A stretch of 64,000 nucleotides of DNA. Origin: an uncultured bacterium. Its GTDB lineage: Bacteria > Actinomycetota > Coriobacteriia > Coriobacteriales > Coriobacteriaceae. The notes under the pieces are model-generated. The model was not told the origin of the DNA, did not search any database, and worked only from the letters and a program-made list of their open reading frames with translations. Below, one piece after another: positions 44,155 to 53,894 of the stretch (position 1 is its first letter; every line of letters begins with the position of its first letter). The position numbers were made by a program, and so were the translations under genes. Location: contig CAJMMN010000007.1 of NCBI GenBank assembly GCA_905214525.1, positions 17,164 to 81,163 of the forward strand, given 5' to 3'.

Positions 44155-44224
44155 TCCAAACGTGTACGTTAGCCTTCAAAGATGCCGAAAAATGTCGGTT
44201 TTGGAGGGTGACGTACATGTTTTT
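44155..44224 (+). repeat. ~70-bp palindromic repeat, right copy
   Basis: TCCAAACGTGTACGTTAGCC ... GGGTGACGTACATGTTTTT. It is in opposite orientation to the copy at 42953, and each copy is itself a hairpin. Together they bracket the nuclease-like gene at a distance of about 1.13 kb. Confidence 0.8.
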
Positions 44225-44260
44225 GAGGGAAGCGTGGGATCGAGACGTATTTCGATAACA

Positions 44261-44286
44261 AAAAAGCTCCCGTTGTTGGGAGCTTT
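44261..44286 (-). terminator. Terminator of tRNA-Ser (CGA)
   Basis: Stem AAAGCTCCC / GGGAGCTTT; read leftward it is followed by a T-run. Confidence 0.8.
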
Positions 44287-44300
44287 CTCAACCTAAATGG

Positions 44301-44388
44301 CGGAGGAGGAGGGATTCGAACCCTCGTGACCTTATACAGGCCAAACGGTTTTCGAGACCGCCGCATTCAACCACTCTGCCACCCCTCC
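44301..44388 (-). tRNA. tRNA-Ser (CGA)
   Basis: The reverse complement gives an 88-nt class II tRNA with acceptor GGAGGGG, anticodon loop TCTCGAAAA region (CGA), a long variable arm and T-loop GTTCGAATC. CCA is encoded (TGG at 44298-44300). Confidence 0.95.
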
Positions 44389-44402
44389 GCGTGGGGTAAA
44401 AA

Positions 44403-44428
44403 CAAAGCAGGCTCAAAGGCCTGCTTTG
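44403..44428 (-). terminator. Hairpin between the two tRNA-Ser genes
   Basis: Stem CAAAGCAGGC / GCCTGCTTTG; read leftward it is followed by TTTTTACC. It ends the tRNA-Ser(GGA) transcript or serves in processing. Confidence 0.7.
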
Positions 44429-44439
44429 GAATTAACTGG

Positions 44440-44527
44440 CGGAGAGTCAGGGATTTGAACCCTGGAGACGCTTTTGACGCCTACACGATTTCCAATCGTG
44501 CTCCTTCGGCCACTCGGACAACTCTCC
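44440..44527 (-). tRNA. tRNA-Ser (GGA)
   Basis: The reverse complement gives an 88-nt class II tRNA: acceptor GGAGAGT, anticodon loop TTGGAAA (GGA), long variable arm, T-loop GTTCAAATC. CCA is encoded (TGG at 44437-44439). Confidence 0.95.
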
Positions 44528-44543
44528 GTTAAATGCGAAAGTC

Positions 44544-44571
44544 AGTATACACGAGGAATCGCAAAGTGCAA
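44544..44571 (-). promoter_or_regulatory. Promoter of the tRNA-Ser genes
   Basis: Leftward -35 TTGCAC (plus-strand 44566-44571) and -10 TATACT (44544-44549), with a 16-nt spacer. Confidence 0.7.
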
Positions 44572-45015
44572 ACAGAAAAGTTGGCATTTTTTAAAACGCT
44601 TGGCCGCACTTGTCGTTGCAGTGGGGTTTGAGGTGCCAAAAAACGGCTTCCGACCAGCGTGGTTGATCAGCTCAATTGTTCAAAAGGGGTATTCATAAGC
44701 GACTTGGCAATGAATTTAAAAATCTATGGGTGCTGCTGTGGACCACTGGTATGCATTTTGCGACCACGGCCTTGTGCCCGTTAACCTGCGGCTTGGCTCA
44801 GCTTGTCCCCGCAGCTCCGTTTCTTGTCCACAAATCCGTCAAGCTCTTGGTCAGCATTTGGTTGGAATGCGCATGAAACGTCGTGCGAGTATGGACATAT
44901 GTGGAGGTCATGAGGTTGTAGCTGCATATTCTTGCAGCCTGGGAGGTTGAAAGATATTATTACCAAGTCTTTTCCTGCTTCAGGCGCACCTTCACGACCT
45001 GAAGCCACATTTGCC
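44572..45015 (+). other. Long noncoding stretch upstream of rpsF
   Basis: About 440 bp without a convincing gene. The last part carries a hairpin, CTTCAGG (44978-44984) / CCTGAAG (44998-45004), with a 13-nt loop containing CACC, which ends 27 bp before the rpsF start. Its position fits an S6:S18-type ribosomal leader, but I cannot confirm the motif. A second small hairpin (CTGCATATTCTTGCAG) is near 44921. Confidence 0.35.
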
Positions 45016-45031
45016 CAGAGGAGGTGACAAT

Positions 45032-45325
45032 ATGAAGGCTTATGAACTGCTGTTCTTTGTTGACCCGTCGCTCGACCCCGAGACTCGTCTCGCTGTTATG
45101 AAGCGTATCGATACCACGATCGCTGAGGGCGCTGGCAAGGTCGACTCCGTTGACGAGTGGGGCAAGCGCAAGCTCGCCTACGAGATCAACGACCTCACCG
45201 ATGGTGACTACACCCTCATCAACTTCCACGCAGATCCTACCCAGATCGCCGAGCTTGATCGCGTCCTGCGCATCACCGACGCTGTGGTCCGCCACATGAT
45301 CGTCCGTCGCGACGACCAGGAGTAA
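45032..45325 (+). CDS. rpsF: 30S ribosomal protein S6
   Basis: 97 residues: MKAYELLFFVDPSLD ... WGKRKLAYEINDLTDGDYTLINF ... VRHMIVRRD. ATG 45032 has AGGAGGTG upstream. First gene of rpsF-ssb-rpsR-rplI; S6 pairs with S18 in the small subunit. Confidence 0.97.
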   Translation: MKAYELLFFVDPSLDPETRLAVMKRIDTTIAEGAGKVDSVDEWGKRKLAYEINDLTDGDYTLINFHADPTQIAELDRVLRITDAVVRHMIVRRDDQE

Positions 45326-45373
45326 GACTGTCGTTTTGGACTGGGCTTGTGCCCCAAGAGGAAGTAGTGAGTT

Positions 45374-45826
45374 ATGAGCATCAATCGAGTGAACATCACC
45401 GGTAACCTCACCCGCGATCCCGAGCTGCGCGCCACCGCCGGCGGAACCCAGGTTCTGTCCTTTGGCGTCGCTGTGAACGATCGTCGCCGCAACGCGCAGA
45501 CTGGCGAGTGGGAGGACTATCCCAACTTTGTCGACTGCACCATGTTCGGCACCCGCGCCGAGGCCGTGAGCCGTTTCCTGGCAAAGGGAAACAAGGTCGC
45601 GATCGAGGGCAAGCTGCGCTACAGCTCTTGGGAGCGCGACGGCCAGCGCCGGAGCAAGCTTGAGGTCATCGTCGATGAGATCGAGTTTATGAGCTCCCGT
45701 GGTGGCCAGGGTGGCTACGATCAGGGCGGTTACGCCCCCGCAGCTCCCGCGCCCGCAGCACGTCCTGCCGCACCGGTGGCTACGCCGCCTGCGGTCGACG
45801 TCTACGATGAGGACATCCCGTTCTAA
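45374..45826 (+). CDS. ssb: Single-stranded DNA-binding protein
   Basis: 150 residues: OB fold (SINRVNITGNLTRDPELRATAGG ... VDCTMFGTRAEAVSRFLAKGNKVAIEGKLRY), a Gly/Ala/Pro-rich linker, and an acidic tip ending DEDIPF, the partner-binding tail. Standard position between rpsF and rpsR. Confidence 0.97.
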   Translation: MSINRVNITGNLTRDPELRATAGGTQVLSFGVAVNDRRRNAQTGEWEDYPNFVDCTMFGTRAEAVSRFLAKGNKVAIEGKLRYSSWERDGQRRSKLEVIVDEIEFMSSRGGQGGYDQGGYAPAAPAPAARPAAPVATPPAVDVYDEDIPF

Positions 45827-45898
45827 GGGTTGTTCACCTATTTTTGAGTGAGAGGCGGCTTCGGTTCGCCGAAGTTGCCAAATGAAAGGTATTTTGAC

Positions 45899-46165
45899 AT
45901 GGCTAATGATTTTTCTGCACGTCAGCCGCGTCGTAAGTACTGCCAGTTCTGCAAGGAGAACACTGAGTTCATCGACTATAAGGACACTCAGCTTCTCCGT
46001 AAGTACATGACCGACCGTGGCAAGATCAAGCCCCGTCGCGTCACTGGCGCTTGCACGCAGCATCAGCATGACATCGCCAACGCCATCAAGCGCGCCCGCG
46101 AGATGGCTCTCCTGCCGTACACCGTCCCCGTGGTTTCCTCTCGTGGCAACCGCGACCGCGGCTAA
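45899..46165 (+). CDS. rpsR: 30S ribosomal protein S18
   Basis: 88 residues: RRKYCQFCKENTEFIDYKD has a CxxC pair, but the full zinc-binding set cannot be judged; then KIKPRRVTGACTQHQHDIANAIKRAREMALLPY. ATG 45899 is set by homology; AAAGG lies upstream. Confidence 0.96.
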   Translation: MANDFSARQPRRKYCQFCKENTEFIDYKDTQLLRKYMTDRGKIKPRRVTGACTQHQHDIANAIKRAREMALLPYTVPVVSSRGNRDRG

Positions 46166-46180
46166 GAAGGGAGACGCATC

Positions 46181-46720
46181 ATGAAGGTTATTCTTCTCGA
46201 TGAGATCAAGGGCAAGGGCGGCGAGGGTGACGTCGTAGAGGTCGCTCAGGGTTACGCTGAGAACTTCCTGTTCCCCAAGAAGCTCGCTGTTGCCGCCACC
46301 AAGGGCAACCTCAAGCAGCTCGACGAGCGTCGCAACAACATCGCCAAGCGCGAGGCCGTCCGTCTGGCTACCGCCAACGAGACCAAGGCTGCCCTCGAGG
46401 GCAAGCAGGTCACCGTTGACGTCAAGGTCGGCGACGAGGGCATCCTCTTTGGCTCTGTTACCGCCGCTATGATCGCTGACGCCATCAAGGCTCAGCTCGG
46501 TATGGACATCGACCGCAAGCGCGTCGAGCTCGGTAAGCCCATCAAGGTTGCCGGTGCCCACACCGTTGCCATCTCGCTGTACCGCGAGATCAAGGCCGAG
46601 GTTGTCGTTCTCGTCGGCGTTACCGCCGAGGAGCTCGCTGCCGAGGCTGAGGTCGAGGAGGCCGCTGAGGTCGCCGAGGCCGAGACCGCCGAGGTCGAGA
46701 CTGAGGCTGCTGCCGAGTAG
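46181..46720 (+). CDS. rplI: 50S ribosomal protein L9 with acidic tail
   Basis: 179 residues. L9 N-domain MKVILLDEIKGKGGEGDVVEVAQGYAENFLFPKKLA, connecting helix and C-domain (to about 148), then an added Ala/Glu repeat tail (EELAAEAEVEEAAEVAEAE) not found in most L9. Start preceded by GGGAGACGC. Last gene of its operon. Confidence 0.96.
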   Translation: MKVILLDEIKGKGGEGDVVEVAQGYAENFLFPKKLAVAATKGNLKQLDERRNNIAKREAVRLATANETKAALEGKQVTVDVKVGDEGILFGSVTAAMIADAIKAQLGMDIDRKRVELGKPIKVAGAHTVAISLYREIKAEVVVLVGVTAEELAAEAEVEEAAEVAEAETAEVETEAAAE

Positions 46721-46752
46721 CATTTGCTGCAACGCAACAATCTTGTTCTAAG

Positions 46753-46786
46753 AAGGGCGCTCTGGGAAACCAGGGCGCCCTTTTGT
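46753..46786 (+). terminator. Terminator of rpsF-rplI operon
   Basis: Stem AGGGCGCTCTGG / CCAGGGCGCCCT with a GAAA loop and a T-rich tail (TTTTGTTTTTT). Confidence 0.9.
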
Positions 46787-46943
46787 TTTTTCGCTGAGTG
46801 AGTGTCATGGTGAACGTTGCGTCGAAGTCCTATATACAGGACCGTTCATCCGTTTGGTTCGGTGATGATTGGCGGCGCGCGGCGCGTTTTGGGACCGTGG
46901 CTGATACTATGGATGCTCGCAAGCGATATGAATGAGGATGCTC

Positions 46944-48335
46944 ATGGCATATGACGATAGGGAGACCGGGCTGACGGTTGAGGACCGCGGCTCAAAGTTG
47001 GGTCTTCCCCAAAACCAAGATGCAGAGGCCAATGTACTGGCCGCTATGCTGCTATCGCCCGAGGTGGTCGAGGAGGCCCAGGTCGAGCTGCAGCCCGATG
47101 ACTTCTACCGGCCCATTCATAAGACCATCTATACCGCGATGGTCGATATGTACAACAGCCGCATTCCCATCGACTCCATCTCGCTGATCGATTACCTGCG
47201 AAGCATCAACAAGCTCGATGCCGTGGGCGGCGAAGCGTACATTTTGGAGTTGATGGGTCAGACCCTGTCGCTCGTCAACTGGCAGCACCATGCCGCCATC
47301 GTTCGCCGCGATTCGATGCTGCGTGAGCTGATCGGCGCCACCAACGAGATCAACGCGCTGGCATATAACGCCCCCACCGACACCAAAGAGGTTGTCGAGC
47401 TGGCCGAGAGCAAGCTGCTCAAGGTCACGGCGCGCGAGGTCAAGTCGAGCTACAAGACGCTGACCGAGTTTATGGTCGAGGCCTATAACGAGGCCGAGGA
47501 AGTGTGCCAGGCCGGTGGTCAGGCGGCGGGCGTGCCCACGGGCTTCCCGTCGCTCGACCGTATGCTTATGGGTTTTCGCGAGGGCCAGCTCATCATTATC
47601 GGCGCCCGCCCCGCCGTGGGTAAGACGTCGTTCGCTCTGAACCTGGCACTCAATGCCGCCGCTGCCGGTTATACCGTTGGCTTCTTCTCGCTGGAGATGT
47701 CGGGCAAGGAAATCGCCCAGCGCCTGATTTGCGCCTACGCCATGATTTCGATCAGCGACTTCCGCACGGGCCGCATTAGCCCCGAACAGTGGGCCAATAT
47801 CAACGAGGCCACGCAGACCTTGTCCAAGCTCGATATTCTGATTGACGATACGCCCGGCACCACGGTGACCGAGATCCGCGCCAAGAGCCGCCGCATGCTC
47901 CACAACAAGGAGAAGGCCATCATCATCTTGGACTACCTGCAGCTGGTGAGTCCTCCGCCGGGACGCCGCTCCGAGAGCCGTACCGTCGAGGTCTCTGAGA
48001 TGTCGCGTGGTCTGAAGATCATGGCCAAGGAGCTCAAGATCCCGCTCATCGCGCTGTCGCAGCTCTCGCGTCAGGTCGAATCCCGTACCGGCAAGCGCCC
48101 GCAGCTTTCCGACCTTCGTGAATCGGGCTCCATCGAGCAGGACGCCGATATCGTTATGTTCTTGGACCGCTCCGCCGACGAGGCCGAAGCCTCGCGCGAC
48201 GATCGACCCGACGAGGGCGTTACGCGTATCGTCGTGGCCAAGAACCGTTCGGGCCCGATCGGCGACGTCGACCTGATGTTCCTGCCGGCATCCACCAAGT
48301 TCTATGAGCTTGATGGGGCACATGCCGAGGAGTAG
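46944..48335 (+). CDS. dnaB: Replicative DNA helicase DnaB
   Basis: 463 residues. N-terminal domain (PQNQDAEANVLAAMLLSPEVV ... FYRPIHKTIY), RecA-like ATPase with Walker A GARPAVGKTSFALN, FFSLEMSGKEIAQRL, and the QLSRQVE and D-loop motifs RESGSIEQDADIVMFLDR. No intein. Of three in-frame ATGs (46932, 46938, 46944) the last has the best site (TGAGGA). The usual neighbour of rplI. Confidence 0.96.
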   Translation: MAYDDRETGLTVEDRGSKLGLPQNQDAEANVLAAMLLSPEVVEEAQVELQPDDFYRPIHKTIYTAMVDMYNSRIPIDSISLIDYLRSINKLDAVGGEAYILELMGQTLSLVNWQHHAAIVRRDSMLRELIGATNEINALAYNAPTDTKEVVELAESKLLKVTAREVKSSYKTLTEFMVEAYNEAEEVCQAGGQAAGVPTGFPSLDRMLMGFREGQLIIIGARPAVGKTSFALNLALNAAAAGYTVGFFSLEMSGKEIAQRLICAYAMISISDFRTGRISPEQWANINEATQTLSKLDILIDDTPGTTVTEIRAKSRRMLHNKEKAIIILDYLQLVSPPPGRRSESRTVEVSEMSRGLKIMAKELKIPLIALSQLSRQVESRTGKRPQLSDLRESGSIEQDADIVMFLDRSADEAEASRDDRPDEGVTRIVVAKNRSGPIGDVDLMFLPASTKFYELDGAHAEE

Positions 48336-48356
48336 GACAGGCGCCCGTTGCACGGG

Positions 48357-48362
48357 TATACT
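48357..48362 (+). promoter_or_regulatory. Candidate -10 element of purA
   Basis: TATACT lies 66 nt before the purA ATG. A -35 (AGGACA, 17 nt upstream) is weak, so the promoter is tentative. Confidence 0.35.
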
Positions 48363-48428
48363 GGGAATGTTTTGTGCTTCTGCGTGCCGGCGTGGCGCGT
48401 AGACAGTCCATGAATGTAAGGAGTAAAC

Positions 48429-49715
<1,287 letters not shown>

Positions 49716-49737
49716 TCGGGACTATTTGGTTATTGCG

Positions 49738-49793
49738 ATATACCCCTTTGCAGCCCGGGCGGGCGGCCGAGGGGTATATTTGCTTGCAAAGGG
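49738..49793 (+). promoter_or_regulatory. Candidate attenuator-like leader of purD
   Basis: ATATACCCCT (49738-49747) can pair with AGGGGTATAT (49770-49779, 10 bp), or its overlapping CCCTTTGC (49744-49751) can pair with GCAAAGGG (49786-49793, 8 bp). The two stems exclude each other. It lies in the 118-bp purA-purD gap. Confidence 0.4.
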
Positions 49794-49833
49794 CTCGCGC
49801 GGAGCGGGCCATTCATCCATAGAGGAGGCACCC

Positions 49834-51138
49834 TTGAAGGCGGACACTCAAACCATCGACATCCTGTTGTTGGGCAGCGGCGGCCGTGAGCATGCTTTGG
49901 CAGCCAAGCTCGCAGCATCACCGCGCGCCGGCAAGCTCTACATCGCGCCGGGCAACGGCGGCACCGCGAGCTGCGGCGAGAACGTTGTTCTCGACGACTG
50001 CGATCCTGCGGCCGTGGCGGCGTTTGCGCAGAGCCACGGATGCGGACTCGTGGTAATTGGCCCCGAGGCTCCGCTCGTGGCGGGCGTGGCCGACGCCGTG
50101 CGCGCGGCGGGTATTCCCTGCTTTGGCCCGGGTGCCGAGGGCGCCCAGATGGAGGGCTCCAAGCTGTTCTCCAAGCAGCTCATGGAGCGCGCGGGCATTC
50201 CGACAGCAGCCTACGGCTCGTTTACCGACGAGGCTTCGGCTCTCGCCTACGTGCGCGAGCAGGGCGCCCCGCTGGTCGTCAAGGCCGACGGCCTTGCCGC
50301 GGGCAAGGGCGTCATCGTGGCGATCGAACTTGAGCAGGCCGAGGAGGCCGTGCGCGAGTGCTTTGGCGGCACCTTTGGCGATGCCGGCAATACCGTGGTT
50401 ATCGAGGAGATGCTGACCGGCCCCGAGTGCTCGCTTTTGGCCTTTACCGACGGCAAGACCGTGCGCCCCATGGCCACCTCGCAGGACCACAAGCGCGCGC
50501 TCGAGGGCGACAAGGGTCCCAACACCGGCGGCATGGGCGTCTACAGCCCGGTGCCCATCGTGACCGACGAGGAGCACGCCACCATGGTGGCGGTCATGGA
50601 GCAGACCGTTGCCGAGCTTGCTGCCGAGGGCATCGACTACCGCGGCTGCCTGTATGGCGGCTTTATGCTCACCCCCGCCGGCCCCAAGGTGCTGGAGTTC
50701 AACGCCCGCTTTGGCGACCCCGAGACGCAGGTCGTGCTCCCGCGCCTTAAGAACGACCTGGTCGAGGTCATGCTGGCCTGCGCCAACTGCGAGCTCGATC
50801 AGATTGAGCTCGACTGGCGTGACGAGTGGGCCGTGGCCGTTGTCCTGACGAGTGCGGGTTATCCCGGCAGCTACGAGAAGGGCAAGGTCATCACCGGTAT
50901 TGCCGATGCCGAGGCCATGGAGAACGTGACCGTGTACCACGCGGGCACTGCCGTGGTGGACGACCAGCTCGTGACCAATGGTGGCCGCGTGCTTGCCGTG
51001 ACCGCTCTGGGCGACACGTTCGAGAACGCTCGCAACCTTGCCTACGAGGCCTGCGAGAAGATTGATTTTGAGGGTAAGACCCTGCGCCACGACATCGGCC
51101 TGCGTGCGCTGCGCGGCCGCGACGCCTGGGATGCCTAA
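49834..51138 (+). CDS. purD: Phosphoribosylamine--glycine ligase (GAR synthetase)
   Basis: Purine step two. 434 residues: DILLLGSGGREHALAAKL, ATP-grasp PLVVKADGLAAGKGVIVA, MLTGPECSLLAFTDG, and the metal loop LEFNARFGDPETQ. TTG start at 49834 chosen because AGGAGG lies seven bases upstream and homology begins there; the frame runs on to 49666 inside purA. Confidence 0.95.
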   Translation: MKADTQTIDILLLGSGGREHALAAKLAASPRAGKLYIAPGNGGTASCGENVVLDDCDPAAVAAFAQSHGCGLVVIGPEAPLVAGVADAVRAAGIPCFGPGAEGAQMEGSKLFSKQLMERAGIPTAAYGSFTDEASALAYVREQGAPLVVKADGLAAGKGVIVAIELEQAEEAVRECFGGTFGDAGNTVVIEEMLTGPECSLLAFTDGKTVRPMATSQDHKRALEGDKGPNTGGMGVYSPVPIVTDEEHATMVAVMEQTVAELAAEGIDYRGCLYGGFMLTPAGPKVLEFNARFGDPETQVVLPRLKNDLVEVMLACANCELDQIELDWRDEWAVAVVLTSAGYPGSYEKGKVITGIADAEAMENVTVYHAGTAVVDDQLVTNGGRVLAVTALGDTFENARNLAYEACEKIDFEGKTLRHDIGLRALRGRDAWDA

Positions 51139-51159
51139 AATCCGAGAGGAATGAGACGG

Positions 51160-51855
51160 ATGGACGAGAAGAACGAAGAGCTCGTGGACGCACAGATCGT
51201 CGAGGAGGACAGCCGCATGTATGGGCACGCCGAGGGAGAACCTGGTGGCGAGGTCGCTGACGAGCCGGCGCTGGTGCTGGGCGACGACGACCCGCACGAT
51301 GCCGAGCTGCACGAGAAGATTCTTTCGGAGGAGTGCGCCTGGAAGGGCAAGATCCTCGACGTCCACCGTCTTGAGGTTGAGCTGCCTAACGGTCGCCGCA
51401 GCGCCCGCGATATCGTTCGCCATCCGGGTGCGGCGGCCGTTGTGGCGCTGACCGAGAGCGGCAAGATTGTGCTGGTGCGTCAGTACCGCACCGCCATCGA
51501 CCGTGTGACGGTCGAGATTCCCGCCGGCAAGCTCGATCCAGGCGAGGACCCGCTCGATTGCGCCAAACGCGAGCTGCATGAGGAGACGGGCTTTAGGGCT
51601 GGTCGCATTCGCTTTTTGACGTCGATTGTCACGTCCTGTGGTTTTTGCGACGAGATCATTCACATCTACTTGGCTACCAAGCTGGAGTTTGATGCGCCCA
51701 ACCCCGATGATGACGAGTTTGTCAACGTGGACCTGGTGCCACTGCACGAGTTGATCGACGCCGTACTCGACGGCAAGATCGAAGACGCCAAGACCGTCGT
51801 GGGCGCCTTGGCCTGCGATAGCATCGCGCATCGCCTTGGGGGCGCGGAGCTCTAG
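51160..51855 (+). CDS. Nudix hydrolase (ADP-ribose pyrophosphatase type)
   Basis: 231 residues. Nudix box GKLDPGEDPLDCAKRELHEETGF (G-x5-E-x7-REx2EExG) in the central domain, preceded by VALTESGKIVLVRQYR and IPAGKLDPG, as in ADP-ribose pyrophosphatases. About 45 acidic residues precede the domain. ATG 51160 rather than 51151, because GAGAGGA sits at proper distance. It follows purD by 21 bp. Confidence 0.85.
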   Translation: MDEKNEELVDAQIVEEDSRMYGHAEGEPGGEVADEPALVLGDDDPHDAELHEKILSEECAWKGKILDVHRLEVELPNGRRSARDIVRHPGAAAVVALTESGKIVLVRQYRTAIDRVTVEIPAGKLDPGEDPLDCAKRELHEETGFRAGRIRFLTSIVTSCGFCDEIIHIYLATKLEFDAPNPDDDEFVNVDLVPLHELIDAVLDGKIEDAKTVVGALACDSIAHRLGGAEL

Positions 51856-51883
51856 GTTACGCGGTTTTACCAAACCGCGTAAC
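51856..51883 (+). terminator. Hairpin after the Nudix gene
   Basis: A perfect 12-bp stem, GTTACGCGGTTT / AAACCGCGTAAC, with a 4-nt loop directly after the stop. No T-run follows, so its strength is uncertain. Confidence 0.55.
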
Positions 51884-51897
51884 GAGTCGACGCTGCA

Positions 51898-51993
51898 AAC
51901 GCCCCTAAGCGGCAATCTGCCTTTCAATCGTCGCTCGCGTACCGAAGTACGCGTCGCTCCTCTTTCAAGGCACCTTGCTCGCTTAGGGACGTT
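51898..51993. repeat. Long imperfect palindrome
   Basis: AACGCCCCTAAGCG (51898-51911) and CGCTTAGGGACGTT (51980-51993) pair with one mismatch; inside, GCGTACCGAAGTACGC (about 51937-51952) is a tight hairpin and GGCA/TGCC words pair in between. The rest of 51994-52102 has no gene. Confidence 0.55.
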
Positions 51994-52102
51994 TTCGCTG
52001 ACGCTGCCAGAACATCGGCGTTATGCTTGTTGGGACGCTTTGTTTTCAGCCTGACCGGTTCAACCGGATTTCTCACGCTATTTATTTCTCTTCGAGGATT
52101 GC

Positions 52103-53875
52103 ATGTTTAAAAGGTTTCTCTCGTATTACGAGCCCCAGATGGGGCTTTTTGTTGCCGATACTGTTTGCGCTCTGGTGCTTGCTGCCATTGACCTTGCGTT
52201 TCCTATTATTCTGCGCAATCTGACCGGCGGGTTGTTTACCCAGGGTCAGGCTGCCATTATGCAGGCGCTCGGTATGATCGCGGTGGGTTTGGTGCTGATG
52301 TATATCATCCGTTGCGCCTGCCGCTATTTTGTGAGCTATTGGGGTCACGTGATGGGCGCGCGTATGGAGTCCAAGATGCGCGAGGACCTGTTTGACCAGT
52401 ATGAGCGCTTTAGCTTTGCGTACTTTGACCGCAACAGCTCGGGCGACATGATGAGCCGCGTGGTCAACGACCTGTTCGATATCTGCGAGGCGGCGCACCA
52501 CGTGCCCGAGTGGATCATCATCTGCGGCATCGAGATTATCGGCTCGTTTGTGATCCTCTTTACCATCGCCCCGGTGCTGGCGCTCGCCATGGCCGTGGTG
52601 ACGGCGGCGTTTGCGGTCATCATGTTTTGGCAGAACATGCGCATGCGCGAGGTCTTTAGCGACAACCGCAAAAAGATCAGCGGCATCAATGCGCAGCTGC
52701 AGGATTCGCTGGCGGGCATGCGCGTGGTCAAGAGTTTTGCCAATGAGGAGACCGAACGCTTCAAGTTCCGCGCCTCCAACAATCGCTATCTTTCGTCCAA
52801 GGAGAACATGTATCACGCCATGGGCGTCTATACCGCGACGTATGGCCTGCTCTCGGGTGTGCTCTATGTGATCGTGGTGCTGCTGGGCGGCTGGCTGGTC
52901 GCCCAGGGACAGCTGCAGGCGGTCGATATGGCGACCTTTGCACTCTATATTTCGCTGTTCTGCACGCCGCTCGAGACACTCGTCAATTCGGCCGAAACGT
53001 ATCAGAAGGCCATCGCCGGCTTTAAGCGCATGGACGAGGTGCTCTCGACCGCGCCGGATATCCAGGACAAGCCGGGCGCTACGGATCTGCAGGTGACTGC
53101 CGGCGCCGTGGAGTATCACGACGTGTGCTTTAACTACGAGGACGTTGAGCTGGGCGAGGGCGATGCCGAAGAGCGTCCCGTTATCGACCATATGAATCTG
53201 TCCATCAAGCCCGGGCAGACCATCGCTTTGGTTGGCCCTTCGGGCGGCGGCAAGTCCACGACCTGTTCGCTGCTGCCGCGCTTTTATGACGTGGCTGCCG
53301 GATCCATTAGCATCGACGGCCAGGACGTGCGTGATGTGACGCAGCAGAGCCTGCGTCGCGCCATCGGCCTGGTGCAGCAGGATGTCTATCTGTTTGACGG
53401 CACGATTGGCGAGAACATCGCCTACGGCAAGCCGGGCGCTACGGCAGGAGAGATCGCCGAGGCCGCCCGTCGCGCCAACATCGATGCCTTTATCGAGTCG
53501 CTTCCACAGGGTTATGACACGGTCGTGGGCGAGCGTGGCAGCCGTCTTTCGGGCGGACAGAAGCAACGCGTTGCCATTGCGCGCGTGTTTCTCAAGAACC
53601 CCAAGATCCTGATTTTGGACGAGGCGACGAGTGCTTTGGATAACGAGAGCGAGGAGGCGGTGCAGGAGTCACTCGAGGAGCTGGCACGCGGCCGTACCAC
53701 AATCATCATCGCCCACCGTCTTTCGACCATTAAGCACGCCGATGAGATTGCGACCGTTGAGCATGGTCGCGTTGTGGAGCGTGGCACGCACGAGGAGCTT
53801 CTCGCCCGTGGCGGCACTTATGCCCGTTACTATCGAATGCAGTTCGAAGGTGCGCGTGCGCACGAGCTCGACTGA
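52103..53875 (+). CDS. ABC exporter, fused permease-ATPase (MsbA/LmrA type)
   Basis: 590 residues. N-terminal six-helix exporter membrane domain (to about 320), then nucleotide-binding domain: Walker A GPSGGGKSTTC (about 379-389), signature LSGGQKQRVAIARVFL, Walker B ILILDEATSALD, H-loop AHRLST. One half-transporter gene, so it probably acts as a homodimer. Substrate unknown (drug or lipid type). GAGGA precedes the ATG. Followed 19 bp later by an unknown membrane gene. Confidence 0.9.
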   Translation: MFKRFLSYYEPQMGLFVADTVCALVLAAIDLAFPIILRNLTGGLFTQGQAAIMQALGMIAVGLVLMYIIRCACRYFVSYWGHVMGARMESKMREDLFDQYERFSFAYFDRNSSGDMMSRVVNDLFDICEAAHHVPEWIIICGIEIIGSFVILFTIAPVLALAMAVVTAAFAVIMFWQNMRMREVFSDNRKKISGINAQLQDSLAGMRVVKSFANEETERFKFRASNNRYLSSKENMYHAMGVYTATYGLLSGVLYVIVVLLGGWLVAQGQLQAVDMATFALYISLFCTPLETLVNSAETYQKAIAGFKRMDEVLSTAPDIQDKPGATDLQVTAGAVEYHDVCFNYEDVELGEGDAEERPVIDHMNLSIKPGQTIALVGPSGGGKSTTCSLLPRFYDVAAGSISIDGQDVRDVTQQSLRRAIGLVQQDVYLFDGTIGENIAYGKPGATAGEIAEAARRANIDAFIESLPQGYDTVVGERGSRLSGGQKQRVAIARVFLKNPKILILDEATSALDNESEEAVQESLEELARGRTTIIIAHRLSTIKHADEIATVEHGRVVERGTHEELLARGGTYARYYRMQFEGARAHELD

Positions 53876-53894
53876 TTGATATGACAGGAAGTTT

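Noticed and set aside
44476..44950. Short open frames in the gap before rpsF
   Set aside because: They lack ribosome-binding sites and recognisable sequence, and some run through tRNA-Ser.
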